13,996 nucleotides of DNA from JBGSLN01 sp041740675 (lineage in GTDB: Bacteria; Pseudomonadota; Gammaproteobacteria; JBGSLN01), in NCBI GenBank assembly GCA_041740675.1, contig JBGSLN010000142.1:1-13996 (forward strand), given 5' to 3'. This document shows positions 1 through 8,479 of this stretch, in pieces. A model generated the notes under the pieces. The model was not told the origin of the DNA, ran no database searches, and saw only the letters and a list, made by a program, of their open reading frames with translations. The stretch's first letter is position 1. Every line of letters starts with the position of its first letter. The position numbers and the translations under genes are program-made.

Positions 1-881
1 CCTTCTTGCTTACCAAACACTTGTACCAATATTATAACTACGTCTTGATAACTTCGAGGAATAGCATGTTCCAAAATTTGTTTTAATAAAGTTTTATTTT
101 CTCGCAATTTTAAATCTTGCATCAAAAATTTTATTTTTTCACAATGTCCTGGATAACGAATAGTTTTATAATTCATATTCTGGACTTTTTGCATATATAA
201 ATCCACCAAACTGCCTAATCCACCTGAAGTATTAAAAGCTTCGTATTGTTCGCCCCATATTTGCAATGACTCAAGCGCTTCTAATGGTTGAGCCGAAATC
301 ATTTTGCTATATTGAATGGCTTGACATGGCTTATCATACTCATTAATAAGACCATCAACTGACCAAGTTAAAGCATATTTTAATTGATGATTGCTAAATT
401 GAGGTAAAGCACCTACCCGCAATGCAACGGTATCAACCTCATCAAATTGCTGGATCAAGTCATTAGCAATGACTCCCACCATTCCCGGGGCTAATCCGCA
501 TTGGGGAACAAAAGCACTCTGCGCCTTTTGAGCAAGTTCCTTAATATACGCTGTTGTTGCAGTATCTTCTGTTAAATCAAAATAATGGCAATTAAATTTT
601 TTTGCGGTTTCTGCTATCGCGCGAGTTAAGTAAAAAGGTAGACAAGAGATCACCGCATCGGGTTTAAATTCAGATAAGCTAAGTTCCAGTGATTTTTTAT
701 CGGTTACATCAATTTCTTTTGCATCCAAATCAAGATGCTGATACAACTGAAATAATCGTTGAGAATCAACTCCAGAAAATTCTTGATCTAATAATTGTAC
801 GTTATAGTTTTTCGAACGTAACAAAAAAAAAGCCACTAAAGTTCCAACTTTACCTACGCCAACGATTGTTATTTTTTTCAT
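1..881 (-). CDS. Saccharopine dehydrogenase-family NAD(P)-dependent oxidoreductase, C-terminus off the left edge
   Basis: The minus strand is open from an ATG at 881 to the window edge, giving about 293 residues without a stop; the C-terminal part is missing. The N-terminus (MKKITIVGVGKVG) is a Rossmann dinucleotide-binding loop of GxGxxG type. Further in are PQCGLAPGM, the Gly/Pro loop typical of the saccharopine dehydrogenase catalytic domain, and KTIRYPGH, a signature of the LYS9/lysine-ketoglutarate reductase family. The family oxidises or forms secondary amines in lysine metabolism (saccharopine or lysine 6-dehydrogenase); the exact substrate cannot be read from this sequence. An in-frame ATG at 893 would add four residues (MSIR). 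Neither start has a convincing Shine-Dalgarno; I prefer 881 because the Rossmann strand then begins at once. It is divergent from tamA with about 100 bp between the starts. The family call is firm, the reaction is not. Confidence 0.85.
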   Translation of the reverse strand, partial: MKKITIVGVGKVGTLVAFFLLRSKNYNVQLLDQEFSGVDSQRLFQLYQHLDLDAKEIDVTDKKSLELSLSEFKPDAVISCLPFYLTRAIAETAKKFNCHYFDLTEDTATTAYIKELAQKAQSAFVPQCGLAPGMVGVIANDLIQQFDEVDTVALRVGALPQFSNHQLKYALTWSVDGLINEYDKPCQAIQYSKMISAQPLEALESLQIWGEQYEAFNTSGGLGSLVDLYMQKVQNMNYKTIRYPGHCEKIKFLMQDLKLRENKTLLKQILEHAIPRSYQDVVIILVQVFGKQE

Positions 882-893
882 ACGTATACTCAT

Positions 894-984
894 GGTATTT
901 GAATTAACTGAAGTTTGCTTAAAATCAAAACTTTTTACAAGTTTTCCCCTATTATATTAAAGTTAAAATAAGTATTATACAATC
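894..984. promoter_or_regulatory. Divergent promoter region between the saccharopine dehydrogenase-like gene and tamA
   Basis: This AT-rich spacer must carry the promoters of both outward-facing genes. On the minus strand a perfect TATAAT lies at 951-956, about 60 bp ahead of the leftward start, without a good -35 box. On the plus strand TTTACA at 934-939 and TATATT at 953-958 are only 13 bp apart, which is too close for a standard sigma-70 promoter. tamA has no clear ribosome-binding site. I can support the region but not exact promoters. Confidence 0.3.
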
Positions 985-2718
985 ATGAAAAAATTCAGTT
1001 TTATGCTCATTTTTGCTACATTCTTTCAGGTTGTATTCGCTGGGGGATTGACCCTGCAAATACAAATCATTGGCATTAGCGGCAAAACTTTACAAAATGC
1101 GACTGAACGATTAAAAAATTTGCAAACCATGGTAGCACAGCCACTCTCCATCTCTAATTTGCAAACTTTTTACAATGAAGCACCCAAAAATGTCAAAGCA
1201 TCACTTGAACCTTTCGGATATTTTCATCCTAAAGTTAGCAGCCAGTTAAAAAAAAATAATAACACTTTCGTTGCTATTTTTGTTGTAAATCACGGCCCCG
1301 TTACCCTAATTACTTCATCGACAATTCAACTAGACGGCCCTGGACAATACAATCAGGTTCTACTGAAAGTGTTACAAGAGGCAAAAGAAACCTTGTCAGT
1401 TAAAAAACAACTTAATACTGTAGCTTATGAAAAAATTAAACAAGAATTTTATACTCAGGCTGAAACACAAGGTTATCTTAAAGGTTATTTCTCAGAACAC
1501 TTAATCAGTGTTGATCGAAGCAAAAATACTGCAATAATCAAATTAACGTTTAATACAGGCCCACAATATTATTTTGGCGCAATTTATTTTTCAAAAAATC
1601 CTATGTCTATCGATTTTTTAAAACGCTATGTTCCATTTCAATCTGGCGATGCCTTTTCATCGCAAAAATTAATGACATTGCAAAACAATTTAGCGGGTAC
1701 TATTTATTTTACACAAGTAAATGTTACTTCTAATATCAATAAAGCAAAGGATTATTATATTCCTATAGATGTAAAGTTGGTTCCTGCAAAAGCACACAAA
1801 TATAGTTTTGGCTTGGGTTATGGAACTGATACAGGTATCCGCGGCAGCGTAGGTTTGGAATGGCGGAGAGCTACAAGAACTGGCAACTACTTTCAAACCT
1901 TGATGCAAGTGTCTGAAAAACAAAATAACAATTTACAAGCACGCTATATTATTCCAGGTAAAAATCCAATAACTGATTATAAGGCATTAACAGCAGGAAT
2001 TTTCACTAATGAGCCTGGAAATAATGGTAATCGATACACCACTGAACAAATTGGTATTAATTATGTTAAATTGATTAATCAGTGGCAACGAATCTTGTCA
2101 CTACAATTGCAACATGAAAATTTTAAAGTGAATGATGTGAACTCGGAAAGCAATACATTACTCCCTGGTATTTCTTGGGAAAAATTTTCTTCAAACAATC
2201 GTATTAATGTAAATAACGGTTATCGAATGTATTTCAATTTACAAGGAGGTTTGGTTGCACAAAATACTAATGCCAGTTTTTTACAAGCTGAATTTCAAGG
2301 AAAATACATTCACAGTTTCGATCATGAAAATAATCGAATCCTATTAAGCACAGACCTCGGCACCACCTTAGTAAAAAACTTTGCTGAAATGCCTTTATCG
2401 CAACGATTTTTTGCCGGAGGAGCGCAAAGCTTACGCGGCTTTGACTATCAAAGTCTTGGACCAGGCCGCTATTTAGCCTTAGGTGGGATAGAATGGCAAC
2501 ATCGACTATTTTGTAAAATTTATGGCACTGTTTTCTATAATGCCGGAAATGCTGTGGAGAATTTGCCATTTTCATTCGCTCAAGCTGCTGGGGTTGGCGT
2601 CGTTTATCGTTCGATCATTGGGCCCATTGAGATCACAATTGCTCACCCATTTAATCAACCCTTTCAATTTAATCGCCATGGATTAATGGTACAATTTTCC
2701 ATGGGGCCCGATTTATGA
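985..2718 (+). CDS. tamA: TamA, Omp85-family outer-membrane assembly factor
   Basis: A 577-residue protein, the same length as E. coli TamA. Residues 1-19 form a signal peptide (short Lys-rich start, hydrophobic core, likely cleavage after VFA). Residues of about 20-265 fit three POTRA domains, and the rest a 16-strand Omp85 (Bac_surface_Ag) barrel. RFFAGGAQSLRGF at residues 474-486 contains the conserved RGF of Omp85 loop L6. The end, FSMGPDL, resembles the C-terminal strand of TamA. TamA sits in the outer membrane and, with TamB, forms a bridge across the envelope implicated in insertion of some outer-membrane proteins and in phospholipid transport (family knowledge). Its stop overlaps the tamB start as ATGA at 2715-2718, so the two are translationally coupled. 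BamA is the main alternative, but BamA is longer, with five POTRA domains, and is not followed by tamB. Confidence 0.93.
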   Translation: MKKFSFMLIFATFFQVVFAGGLTLQIQIIGISGKTLQNATERLKNLQTMVAQPLSISNLQTFYNEAPKNVKASLEPFGYFHPKVSSQLKKNNNTFVAIFVVNHGPVTLITSSTIQLDGPGQYNQVLLKVLQEAKETLSVKKQLNTVAYEKIKQEFYTQAETQGYLKGYFSEHLISVDRSKNTAIIKLTFNTGPQYYFGAIYFSKNPMSIDFLKRYVPFQSGDAFSSQKLMTLQNNLAGTIYFTQVNVTSNINKAKDYYIPIDVKLVPAKAHKYSFGLGYGTDTGIRGSVGLEWRRATRTGNYFQTLMQVSEKQNNNLQARYIIPGKNPITDYKALTAGIFTNEPGNNGNRYTTEQIGINYVKLINQWQRILSLQLQHENFKVNDVNSESNTLLPGISWEKFSSNNRINVNNGYRMYFNLQGGLVAQNTNASFLQAEFQGKYIHSFDHENNRILLSTDLGTTLVKNFAEMPLSQRFFAGGAQSLRGFDYQSLGPGRYLALGGIEWQHRLFCKIYGTVFYNAGNAVENLPFSFAQAAGVGVVYRSIIGPIEITIAHPFNQPFQFNRHGLMVQFSMGPDL

Positions 2719-5700
2719 TGAAACTTCTACGTCGATGCTTCTATACTCTTCTCTTTTTTATATTTGTAATATTTTTTGGATTATGTTTTCTCCTTTACAG
2801 CCAAACAGGATTAGAATGGAGTTTCTCCACAGCAAAAAAATTCAGCGGCACAGACCTTGTGTATTCAGGTCTTTCAGGAAGTTTAGCAAGCACAGTCACA
2901 ATTAAAAAACTTTCTTATCGTTCAAAAAAAATGACAATTGAAATTATTGATGCGAAATTAAAATTTAAACCTTGGGCATTATTGATTAAACATTTAAGTT
3001 TTCAATCTATCTTTGCCAATACAATTAATATTCAACAAGATTTGAATCTTGACAAGAAAAATAAGCCAGCTGAATTATCTAAATTACCGCTGACGATAGA
3101 AATTAATCATTTACAGATTAATCATTTTTATTACAAAAACAGTGAAAACATCTCCATTAACATTCAAAATATCTATGGTCACATAATGTTTGCTGCGGAA
3201 CCTAAATTACAATGGAACATTAATTTAAAATCTTCGGTAATAAATTCTAAGAAATTGAAGAAATCTCTAGCGATACATTTAGCCTTTGATTTACATACAA
3301 AAGCTGAAAAAACAGCGACTGGATTCATTGGATTTATTAAATTAAATAAATTACAAGGTGAAGTTGGAAATAAAGCATTTAATGCAAAGATTGATGCTGA
3401 TTTTTTTCGAAAAGGATTTAATATCAAACATACTCAGATTCATTTTGGAAATTCAAGTGTTTCAATAAAAGGTGGTCTTAATACACAATGGAATTTAGCC
3501 TGGGCAATAAATATTAAAGATTTTCGTGACTTCTTCAATCTTGGAAGTGGGGTGCTCACTGGGCACGGTAGCATAATTGGCTCAATGTACTCTCCAAATA
3601 TTGACGCTTCAGCAACAGGAAATGATCTTCATTTATTCGGCTTAGAAATTACTAAGCTTTTTGCTAACGTGCATCTTAATCAACTGTCAACCTCCCAATC
3701 AACAATTGATATCACCTGTTTAGATTTCAAAAAATATTATTTAAAAAAGTTACAAATAATTTTATTAGGAAATCTTGCTGATAACAACATCAAACTTTAT
3801 TTTGTGAATAATCATATTTCATTAGACACTTTTTTGAAAGGTGGTTGGAAAAAACAACAATGGCAAGGCAATCTAGCTAAACTTTCAATAAAAAGCTTTA
3901 AAGGTGAAAATTGGATTTTATCTACTGCAGCAAAATTATCAATCGGAGAAGAGGTACAGCAAGTTGATCATCTATGTTTAATAAATGCAAAACAAACTGC
4001 CTGTGGTTCATTTTTTCATGATCAGACTCAAACAAAAGTTAATGGTCGATTGACTAATGTAAATTTAACAAGTCTATTTGCTTTCTTAAATCCTAAGCTA
4101 TTTGAAAATATCCAAAGTGAGTCTGTAATCAATGGACAATTTAATTTTCAAAAAAACAAATCAACTATAGGCCAATTAAATTTGAAAATTTCCCCTGGAA
4201 TCCTTTTAATAAAATATCCAGTAAAAACTCAACTATTGCAGATTAAACAAAGCTTCATTACTGGAAGAATTGCTAATAATCAATTAAATTTAGCTGCATT
4301 AATTAATTTTGTTAATGCTCAAGCTATAAAAGCTAATATTTTAGTCACTCATTTAGATCAAGCGTTATCTCAACAAAAAATAGTTGGTGCTATCAAAATC
4401 AATTACTATGATTTTTCATTATTGAAAATTTTGTACCCCGTGATTCAACAAGTGAGTGGCGCAATTAATGGAACGCTTAATATCAGTGGCAATTTAATAA
4501 AGCCCTCTTTGTCAGGACAAATAAAATTGTTGCGAGGAGTATTAGTGATTCCTAGCATTGGTATTACGGTAAAAAACATTGCTGTTACTGCCACCGGTAA
4601 AAATTCAGATACAATTGATTTAGTAGGTCACGCTGATTCAGGTGCAGGAATATTACACTTGCAAAGTAATATTGCATTATTATCTGCAGGATTACCTCTT
4701 CATGCAACCTTAACTGGCAATAAAATTTTAGTGATGAATACTCCATCTTATAAAATTTATGTTTCTCCTAATTTATCTATCCAAAAAAATGAAAATAACT
4801 ATTTAATAAACGGCAGCATTGAAGTTCCAACTGCAACAATTTCCCCCAGTGATTTTGGTCAAAATAGTGAATCACTTAGTGATGATGTGCAATTTGTTAG
4901 TAATGAGAAAAAAATTGTTAACGATATTTATTTAGGCAATATTCATCTGTTGCTAGGCAATAATATTAATTTAAATATTAAAGGTCTAACAGGACAATTA
5001 AAAGGTGCTTTGCACATTAATTTAAATTCAGCCGCAACAACCACTGCAAATGGAACCTTGACCGTCGAAAAGGGCCACTACTCTGCTTATGGACAAACCT
5101 TAGCTCTAAAAACTGGCAAAATTATTTATACTGATGGCCCCATCAATAATCCAGGAATTGAGTTAGTTGGCAGCAAAACTATTTTAACCACTGCTACTTT
5201 TAATACTACAATGTCAAATAATTCTATGTTAGGACAAAGTTTTTCTCTGCCTAGTAGTTATTCAGCTGGTCAGCAAGTAAAAGTTGGGATCCGCGTAACT
5301 GGAACGTTGAAAAATTACACGGCTACTTTATTTTCAGAACCCGCTATTTATTCTCAATCAGACATCTTATCACTTATATTAACTGGAAAAACAGCCAATA
5401 ACTTATCTGGCAATAATGCGCAATTATTACTAAAAGCAGCATCAGGTCTTAATTTGGGTGGAAATGCAGTTGGGAATATCACACAACAACTACAGCAATT
5501 TTTTGGTTTAGATGAATTAGGCTTAGACTCACAAAATTACATTGCCAATGGTGTGGCTACGCAAGCAACTGCATTAACTTTAGGAAAACGATTAACACCA
5601 CGTTTATCAATCAGTTATAGTATTGGGCTGCTAACTCCTGTTAATATATTTCTAGCAAATTATAGTTTGGCTAATCATTGGAGTTTGCAAGCTAATGCCA

Positions 5701-5747
5701 GCGCTCAAGATACGGGAGCGGATATTTTTTATAGTATTGAGAGATAG
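2715..5747 (+). CDS. tamB: TamB, inner-membrane-anchored translocation and assembly module subunit
   Basis: A 1010-residue protein, shorter than the roughly 1260 residues of E. coli TamB. Residues of about 7-29 form one uncleaved transmembrane anchor followed by SQTGLEW, as in other TamB N-termini. The long middle is made of repeated short beta-strand segments of the AsmA-like/TamB groove type. About the last 330 residues fit the TamB C-terminal (DUF490) domain, with IYTDGPINNPGIEL, VGIRVTGTL and SEPAIYSQSDILSLILTG near its core. It spans the periplasm, carries hydrophobic cargo (probably phospholipid) in its groove and contacts TamA at the outer membrane. The start overlaps the tamA stop by 4 nt; an in-frame ATG at 2718 would drop one residue. 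Two tandem TAG codons (5745-5750) end it. Confidence 0.92.
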   Translation: MMKLLRRCFYTLLFFIFVIFFGLCFLLYSQTGLEWSFSTAKKFSGTDLVYSGLSGSLASTVTIKKLSYRSKKMTIEIIDAKLKFKPWALLIKHLSFQSIFANTINIQQDLNLDKKNKPAELSKLPLTIEINHLQINHFYYKNSENISINIQNIYGHIMFAAEPKLQWNINLKSSVINSKKLKKSLAIHLAFDLHTKAEKTATGFIGFIKLNKLQGEVGNKAFNAKIDADFFRKGFNIKHTQIHFGNSSVSIKGGLNTQWNLAWAINIKDFRDFFNLGSGVLTGHGSIIGSMYSPNIDASATGNDLHLFGLEITKLFANVHLNQLSTSQSTIDITCLDFKKYYLKKLQIILLGNLADNNIKLYFVNNHISLDTFLKGGWKKQQWQGNLAKLSIKSFKGENWILSTAAKLSIGEEVQQVDHLCLINAKQTACGSFFHDQTQTKVNGRLTNVNLTSLFAFLNPKLFENIQSESVINGQFNFQKNKSTIGQLNLKISPGILLIKYPVKTQLLQIKQSFITGRIANNQLNLAALINFVNAQAIKANILVTHLDQALSQQKIVGAIKINYYDFSLLKILYPVIQQVSGAINGTLNISGNLIKPSLSGQIKLLRGVLVIPSIGITVKNIAVTATGKNSDTIDLVGHADSGAGILHLQSNIALLSAGLPLHATLTGNKILVMNTPSYKIYVSPNLSIQKNENNYLINGSIEVPTATISPSDFGQNSESLSDDVQFVSNEKKIVNDIYLGNIHLLLGNNINLNIKGLTGQLKGALHINLNSAATTTANGTLTVEKGHYSAYGQTLALKTGKIIYTDGPINNPGIELVGSKTILTTATFNTTMSNNSMLGQSFSLPSSYSAGQQVKVGIRVTGTLKNYTATLFSEPAIYSQSDILSLILTGKTANNLSGNNAQLLLKAASGLNLGGNAVGNITQQLQQFFGLDELGLDSQNYIANGVATQATALTLGKRLTPRLSISYSIGLLTPVNIFLANYSLANHWSLQANASAQDTGADIFYSIER

Positions 5748-5750
5748 TAG

Positions 5751-5767
5751 CCCGCAGCAAGTGCGGG
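5751..5767. repeat. Short GC-rich inverted repeat after tamB
   Basis: CCCGCA (5751-5756), a 5-nt GCAAG loop, then TGCGGG (5762-5767) form a perfect 6-bp GC stem immediately after the tandem tamB stops. No T-run follows, so it is not a classical intrinsic terminator. It stands out from its AT-rich surroundings and resembles small dispersed palindromic (REP-like) elements. It could also stabilise the 3' end of the tamAB message. Confidence 0.4.
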
Positions 5768-5796
5768 GACATTAACAAAAGTTTTAGGGAAATGAG

Positions 5797-7182
5797 ATGA
5801 AAATTTCAACTGCCATTATAGATCAATTTATTGCTGTGTTATCGCAACAAAGTGTTATTACCGATCCTACAGAACGTATCGCTTATAGTTATGATAACAG
5901 CCGATTTCGTGGTGATCCTGATATTGTGTTATTACCTCACAATACTCAACAAGTTTCTGACTGCATGAAAATTTGTCATGAACATACTATTCCTGTTTAT
6001 GTGCGTGGTAAAGGTTCTGCTACTACTGGTGCTAGTGTACCTACCCAAGGCGGAGCTGTTTTTTCTTTAGAACAAATGCATAAAATTCTTGAAATTAATT
6101 CTGCTGATCGTTTCATGAGAGTTGAGCCTGGCGTTACTAATGAAAAAGTACAATTAGCTGCGGCTGAACACGGATTTTTTTGGCCCCCGGATCCCTCAAG
6201 CAGCAGCACTTGTTGCATTGGTGGAAATCTTGGTTGTAATGCTGCTGGCCCAAGGGCAGTAAAATATGGAACCTGTCGAGAAAACACCTTAGGTTTAACC
6301 GCAGTTACGGGTACCGGTGAAGTTATTAAAGTCGGTTGTTATACAACTAAAGGCGTAGTTGGATTTGATTTTACTCGATTAATTATTGGCTCGGAAGGAA
6401 CACTTGCCATCATCACTGAAGCAACATTGAAATTACAGCCATTGCCAGAAAGTAAATTGAGTTTACAAATTCTATATGCAGATATGCAAAGTTGCGCTAA
6501 AGCTACTTCTGCAATAATGGCACAATCGGTTGTACCTTGTGCATTAGAGTTTATCGATGAAAAATGTCTTGATATTTTGCGTGCAAGCAATGCTAAGGAA
6601 ATTCCAATATCTGCTAAAGCCATGTTAATGGTTGAGGTTGATGGATTAAAATCAGAATTACTACATGCTGCCGAAAAAGTTAAAATTGCAGCAACTAATA
6701 ATGGTTTAGTGCAAATTAATATTGCTAAAGATGAAGCTGAGTCAGCACGATTATGGCTATTACGTAAGTCTTTATCGCCCGCATTACGCACCATCGCACC
6801 AAAAAAAATTAATGAAGATATTGTCGTACCTGTTTCGAAAATTCCTGAATTTATTCAATTCACAGATGCTCTTTCTAAACAATACAATCTCGCTATTATT
6901 AATTTTGGTCATGCAGGTAATGGCAATTTGCATACCAACATTATGTTAGATCCCAGTGATCCTGAACAAGATAAAAATTCTCATGTTTGTTTAGAAAAAA
7001 TTTTTGCAAAAGTGTTGGAATTGCGTGGTACCTTATCAGGCGAACATGGTATCGGATTAGATAAACGTGATTATATTGCCTTAGAATTAAATCCTGCCAC
7101 CATTGCTTTAATGCATGGCGTAAAGAAGGTATTTGATCCAAAAGGAATTTTGAATCCTGGAAAAGCGATTCCGGATTTATGA
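5797..7182 (+). CDS. glcD: FAD-linked 2-hydroxyacid dehydrogenase (GlcD / D-lactate dehydrogenase family)
   Basis: 461 residues, close to family length. Residues of about 40-215 are the PCMH-type FAD-binding domain, with VRGKGSATTGASVP (residues 69-82), WPPDPSSSSTCCIGGNLGCN and the glycine-rich IGSEGTLAIITEATLKL. Residues of about 220-455 are the FAD-oxidase C domain, with HAGNGNLH from residue 372, SGEHGIG around residue 416 and FDPKGILNPGK near the end. The enzyme oxidises glycolate or D-lactate (or a related 2-hydroxyacid) and passes electrons through an Fe-S partner towards the quinone pool. The likely partner is the GlcF-type protein at 10576, on the same strand but about 3.4 kb away; no glcE is present between them. 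AGGGA at 5786-5790 lies 6 nt ahead of the ATG and supports the start. Substrate choice is undecided. Confidence 0.88.
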   Translation: MKISTAIIDQFIAVLSQQSVITDPTERIAYSYDNSRFRGDPDIVLLPHNTQQVSDCMKICHEHTIPVYVRGKGSATTGASVPTQGGAVFSLEQMHKILEINSADRFMRVEPGVTNEKVQLAAAEHGFFWPPDPSSSSTCCIGGNLGCNAAGPRAVKYGTCRENTLGLTAVTGTGEVIKVGCYTTKGVVGFDFTRLIIGSEGTLAIITEATLKLQPLPESKLSLQILYADMQSCAKATSAIMAQSVVPCALEFIDEKCLDILRASNAKEIPISAKAMLMVEVDGLKSELLHAAEKVKIAATNNGLVQINIAKDEAESARLWLLRKSLSPALRTIAPKKINEDIVVPVSKIPEFIQFTDALSKQYNLAIINFGHAGNGNLHTNIMLDPSDPEQDKNSHVCLEKIFAKVLELRGTLSGEHGIGLDKRDYIALELNPATIALMHGVKKVFDPKGILNPGKAIPDL

Positions 7183-7241
7183 TTATTTTATAATAAACAA
7201 TTAGTTGAGTTATTATGCGGAAATAATATTAGATAATTTCT

Positions 7242-7649
7242 TTATTTAATTACTTTCAACGATGGCTTACCTTTTTTCGGTGGACTGTCATCGGAAGTTG
7301 GAGGGGGTGAAGTTGTGCTGCCTGTTTCGTCTTCAGTTTCTTCTTCAGGTTCAAACACCATACCTCGACCATTTTCTTTAGCATAAATAGCAAGCACTGC
7401 AGACATAGGGGCATAAACATGCCGTTGCTTTCCGGAAAACCGTGCATCAAATTCTATAACTTCATTCGTGATACTGAGTGTTGATACAATACCAGGCGTG
7501 ATATTAAAAACAATTTTACCGTCTTGCACATATTCTTTCGGTACAAATACTTTAGGATGTTCTGCATTAATGAGTAGATATGGTGTTAGTTGATTATCCA
7601 AAATCCACTCATTAAATGCTCTAACTAAATAAGGCTTGGTTGAAGTCAT
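7242..7649 (-). CDS. sspB: SspB, ClpXP protease specificity-enhancing factor
   Basis: 135 residues. Residues 1-95 form the SspB fold: TSTKPYLVRAFNEW at the start, LTPYLLINAEHPKVFVP, then ISNEVIEF-like strand residues and FSGKQRHVYAPMSAVLAIYAKENGRGM. An acidic, Pro/Ser-rich flexible linker (about 98-125) follows, and the chain ends in PSLKVIK. That end matches the C-terminal ClpX-docking (XB) motif of E. coli SspB. SspB binds ssrA-tagged peptides from stalled ribosomes and hands them to ClpXP in the cytoplasm. The ATG overlaps the sspA stop by one base (TAATG), so the two are translated together, as in most gammaproteobacteria. It is convergent with glcD; the 59-bp AT-rich gap shows no convincing terminator. 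Confidence 0.95.
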   Translation of the reverse strand: MTSTKPYLVRAFNEWILDNQLTPYLLINAEHPKVFVPKEYVQDGKIVFNITPGIVSTLSITNEVIEFDARFSGKQRHVYAPMSAVLAIYAKENGRGMVFEPEEETEDETGSTTSPPPTSDDSPPKKGKPSLKVIK

Positions 7650-8275
7650 TAAGCAGCTCGTAATTCACGTTCAGTGTCGGTTAAACTCGCTTGAAATGAA
7701 TCGCGATCAAACACGCGTTCAGCATAGGCTAAGACTGTTTTAGCCGATTTTGGCAATTCAATGCCTAAAGTTCCAAAACGCCAAATTAATGGAGCTAAAC
7801 AGCAATCCACTAACGTAAATTCTTCACTTAAAAAATAAGGAGAACTCGCAAATACAGGTGCTAGTGCAGTGAAAGAATCTTTGATTATTGTGCGGGCAGT
7901 TGCTGCTTCTTCTTTTGTGCCATTAGTAATAGCATTTAATTTGCTATACCAATCTTTCTCAATGCGATACATCATTCGACGGCATTCAGCACGTGCAACA
8001 GGATACACTGGCAATAATGGAGGATGAGGAAAACGTTCATCCAAATATTCCATTATAATGGGTGCATGATATAACACTAAATCTCTATCAATTAATGTGG
8101 GCAAGTAACCATATGGATTTAATTCTAATAATTCTTCAGAAGGTTGATTCATGTCTACATGTTTGATGTCTACAGAAACGCCTTTTTCGGCTACAACGAT
8201 TCGTACTTGGTGGCTATAAATATCAGCTGAATCAGAATATAAAGTCATAATTGAACGTCGATTTGCTAATCCCAT
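7649..8275 (-). CDS. sspA: SspA, stringent starvation protein A
   Basis: 208 residues with the GST-like fold of SspA. A thioredoxin-like domain lies at about 8-85 (RSIMTLYSDSADIYSHQVRI, NPYGYLPTLIDRDLVLYHAPIIMEYLDERFPHPPL). A helical domain at about 90-205 includes RIEKDWYSKLNAI, FLSEEFTLVDCCLAPLIWR and a C-terminal RDSFQASLTDTERE. The FPHPPL segment holds the conserved surface Pro-His-Pro of SspA needed for contact with RNA polymerase. SspA binds RNA polymerase during starvation and stress and alters promoter choice (family knowledge). It has no glutathione-transferase activity in studied cases. GGAGAGGTGA lies just upstream of the ATG at 8275. It is the first gene of an sspA-sspB operon with its own promoter, separated from rpsI by the IS-scarred region. 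Confidence 0.96.
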   Translation of the reverse strand: MGLANRRSIMTLYSDSADIYSHQVRIVVAEKGVSVDIKHVDMNQPSEELLELNPYGYLPTLIDRDLVLYHAPIIMEYLDERFPHPPLLPVYPVARAECRRMMYRIEKDWYSKLNAITNGTKEEAATARTIIKDSFTALAPVFASSPYFLSEEFTLVDCCLAPLIWRFGTLGIELPKSAKTVLAYAERVFDRDSFQASLTDTERELRAA

Positions 8276-8345
8276 AAAATTTCACCTCTCTCCAAAATTA
8301 TATATGCGCCTGAACAGCGCGCTATCCCTGACCATCAATCGCGTT

Positions 8346-8375
8346 ATTATATCAAAAATTGGGGAGAATTGACAG
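8346..8375 (-). promoter_or_regulatory. Probable sigma-70 promoter of sspAB
   Basis: On the minus strand a perfect TATAAT (8351 to 8346) is preceded after 18 bp by CTGTCA (8375 to 8370; 4 of 6 bases match TTGACA). Transcription would start near 8338, leaving a leader of about 60 nt ahead of sspA with some GC-rich self-complementarity (AGCGCGCT) but no clear riboswitch. A consensus TTGACA on the plus strand (8369-8374) overlaps the same bases in the opposite direction. Confidence 0.6.
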
Positions 8376-8479
8376 GGGGGTTAGTAAAATTTGTACAGAT
8401 AGGAGAAGGCTAAAAATTTAGATGTCAATAAAATAAAATGAATGGCTAATAATAGGAGATTTGCATGGCGCCATACAAA
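8376..8479 (+). other. Gene-start remnant facing the IS6 end
   Basis: This stretch leads on the plus strand to AGGAG (8454-8458), spaced 6 nt from an ATG at 8465. The frame reads MAPYK and then runs into the IS6 terminal repeat at 8480, stopping at 8507-8509 after 14 codons. A TTGACA box at 8369-8374 lies upstream but has only a poor -10 partner. This looks like the 5' end of a gene cut off by the element. It is too short to identify and could be chance. Confidence 0.25.
8460..8479. repeat. Near-perfect 20-bp palindrome abutting the IS6 end
   Basis: TTTGCATGGC (8460-8469) is followed directly by GCCATACAAA (8470-8479). The second half is the reverse complement of the first with one mismatch, and the central ATGGCGCCAT is perfect. 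The palindrome ends at the base before the IS6 terminal repeat begins, so it may be an operator or hairpin of the former locus or a target feature of the insertion. Confidence 0.55.

Noticed and set aside
6339..6794. A 151-codon minus-strand open frame inside glcD
   Set aside because: It lies wholly antisense to a clearly conserved enzyme, has no ribosome-binding site of note and its translation resembles no protein; it is a shadow of codon bias.
7183..7241. A terminator between convergent glcD and sspB
   Set aside because: Only weak AT-only pairing (TTATT/AATAA) is visible; no GC stem with a T-tract.
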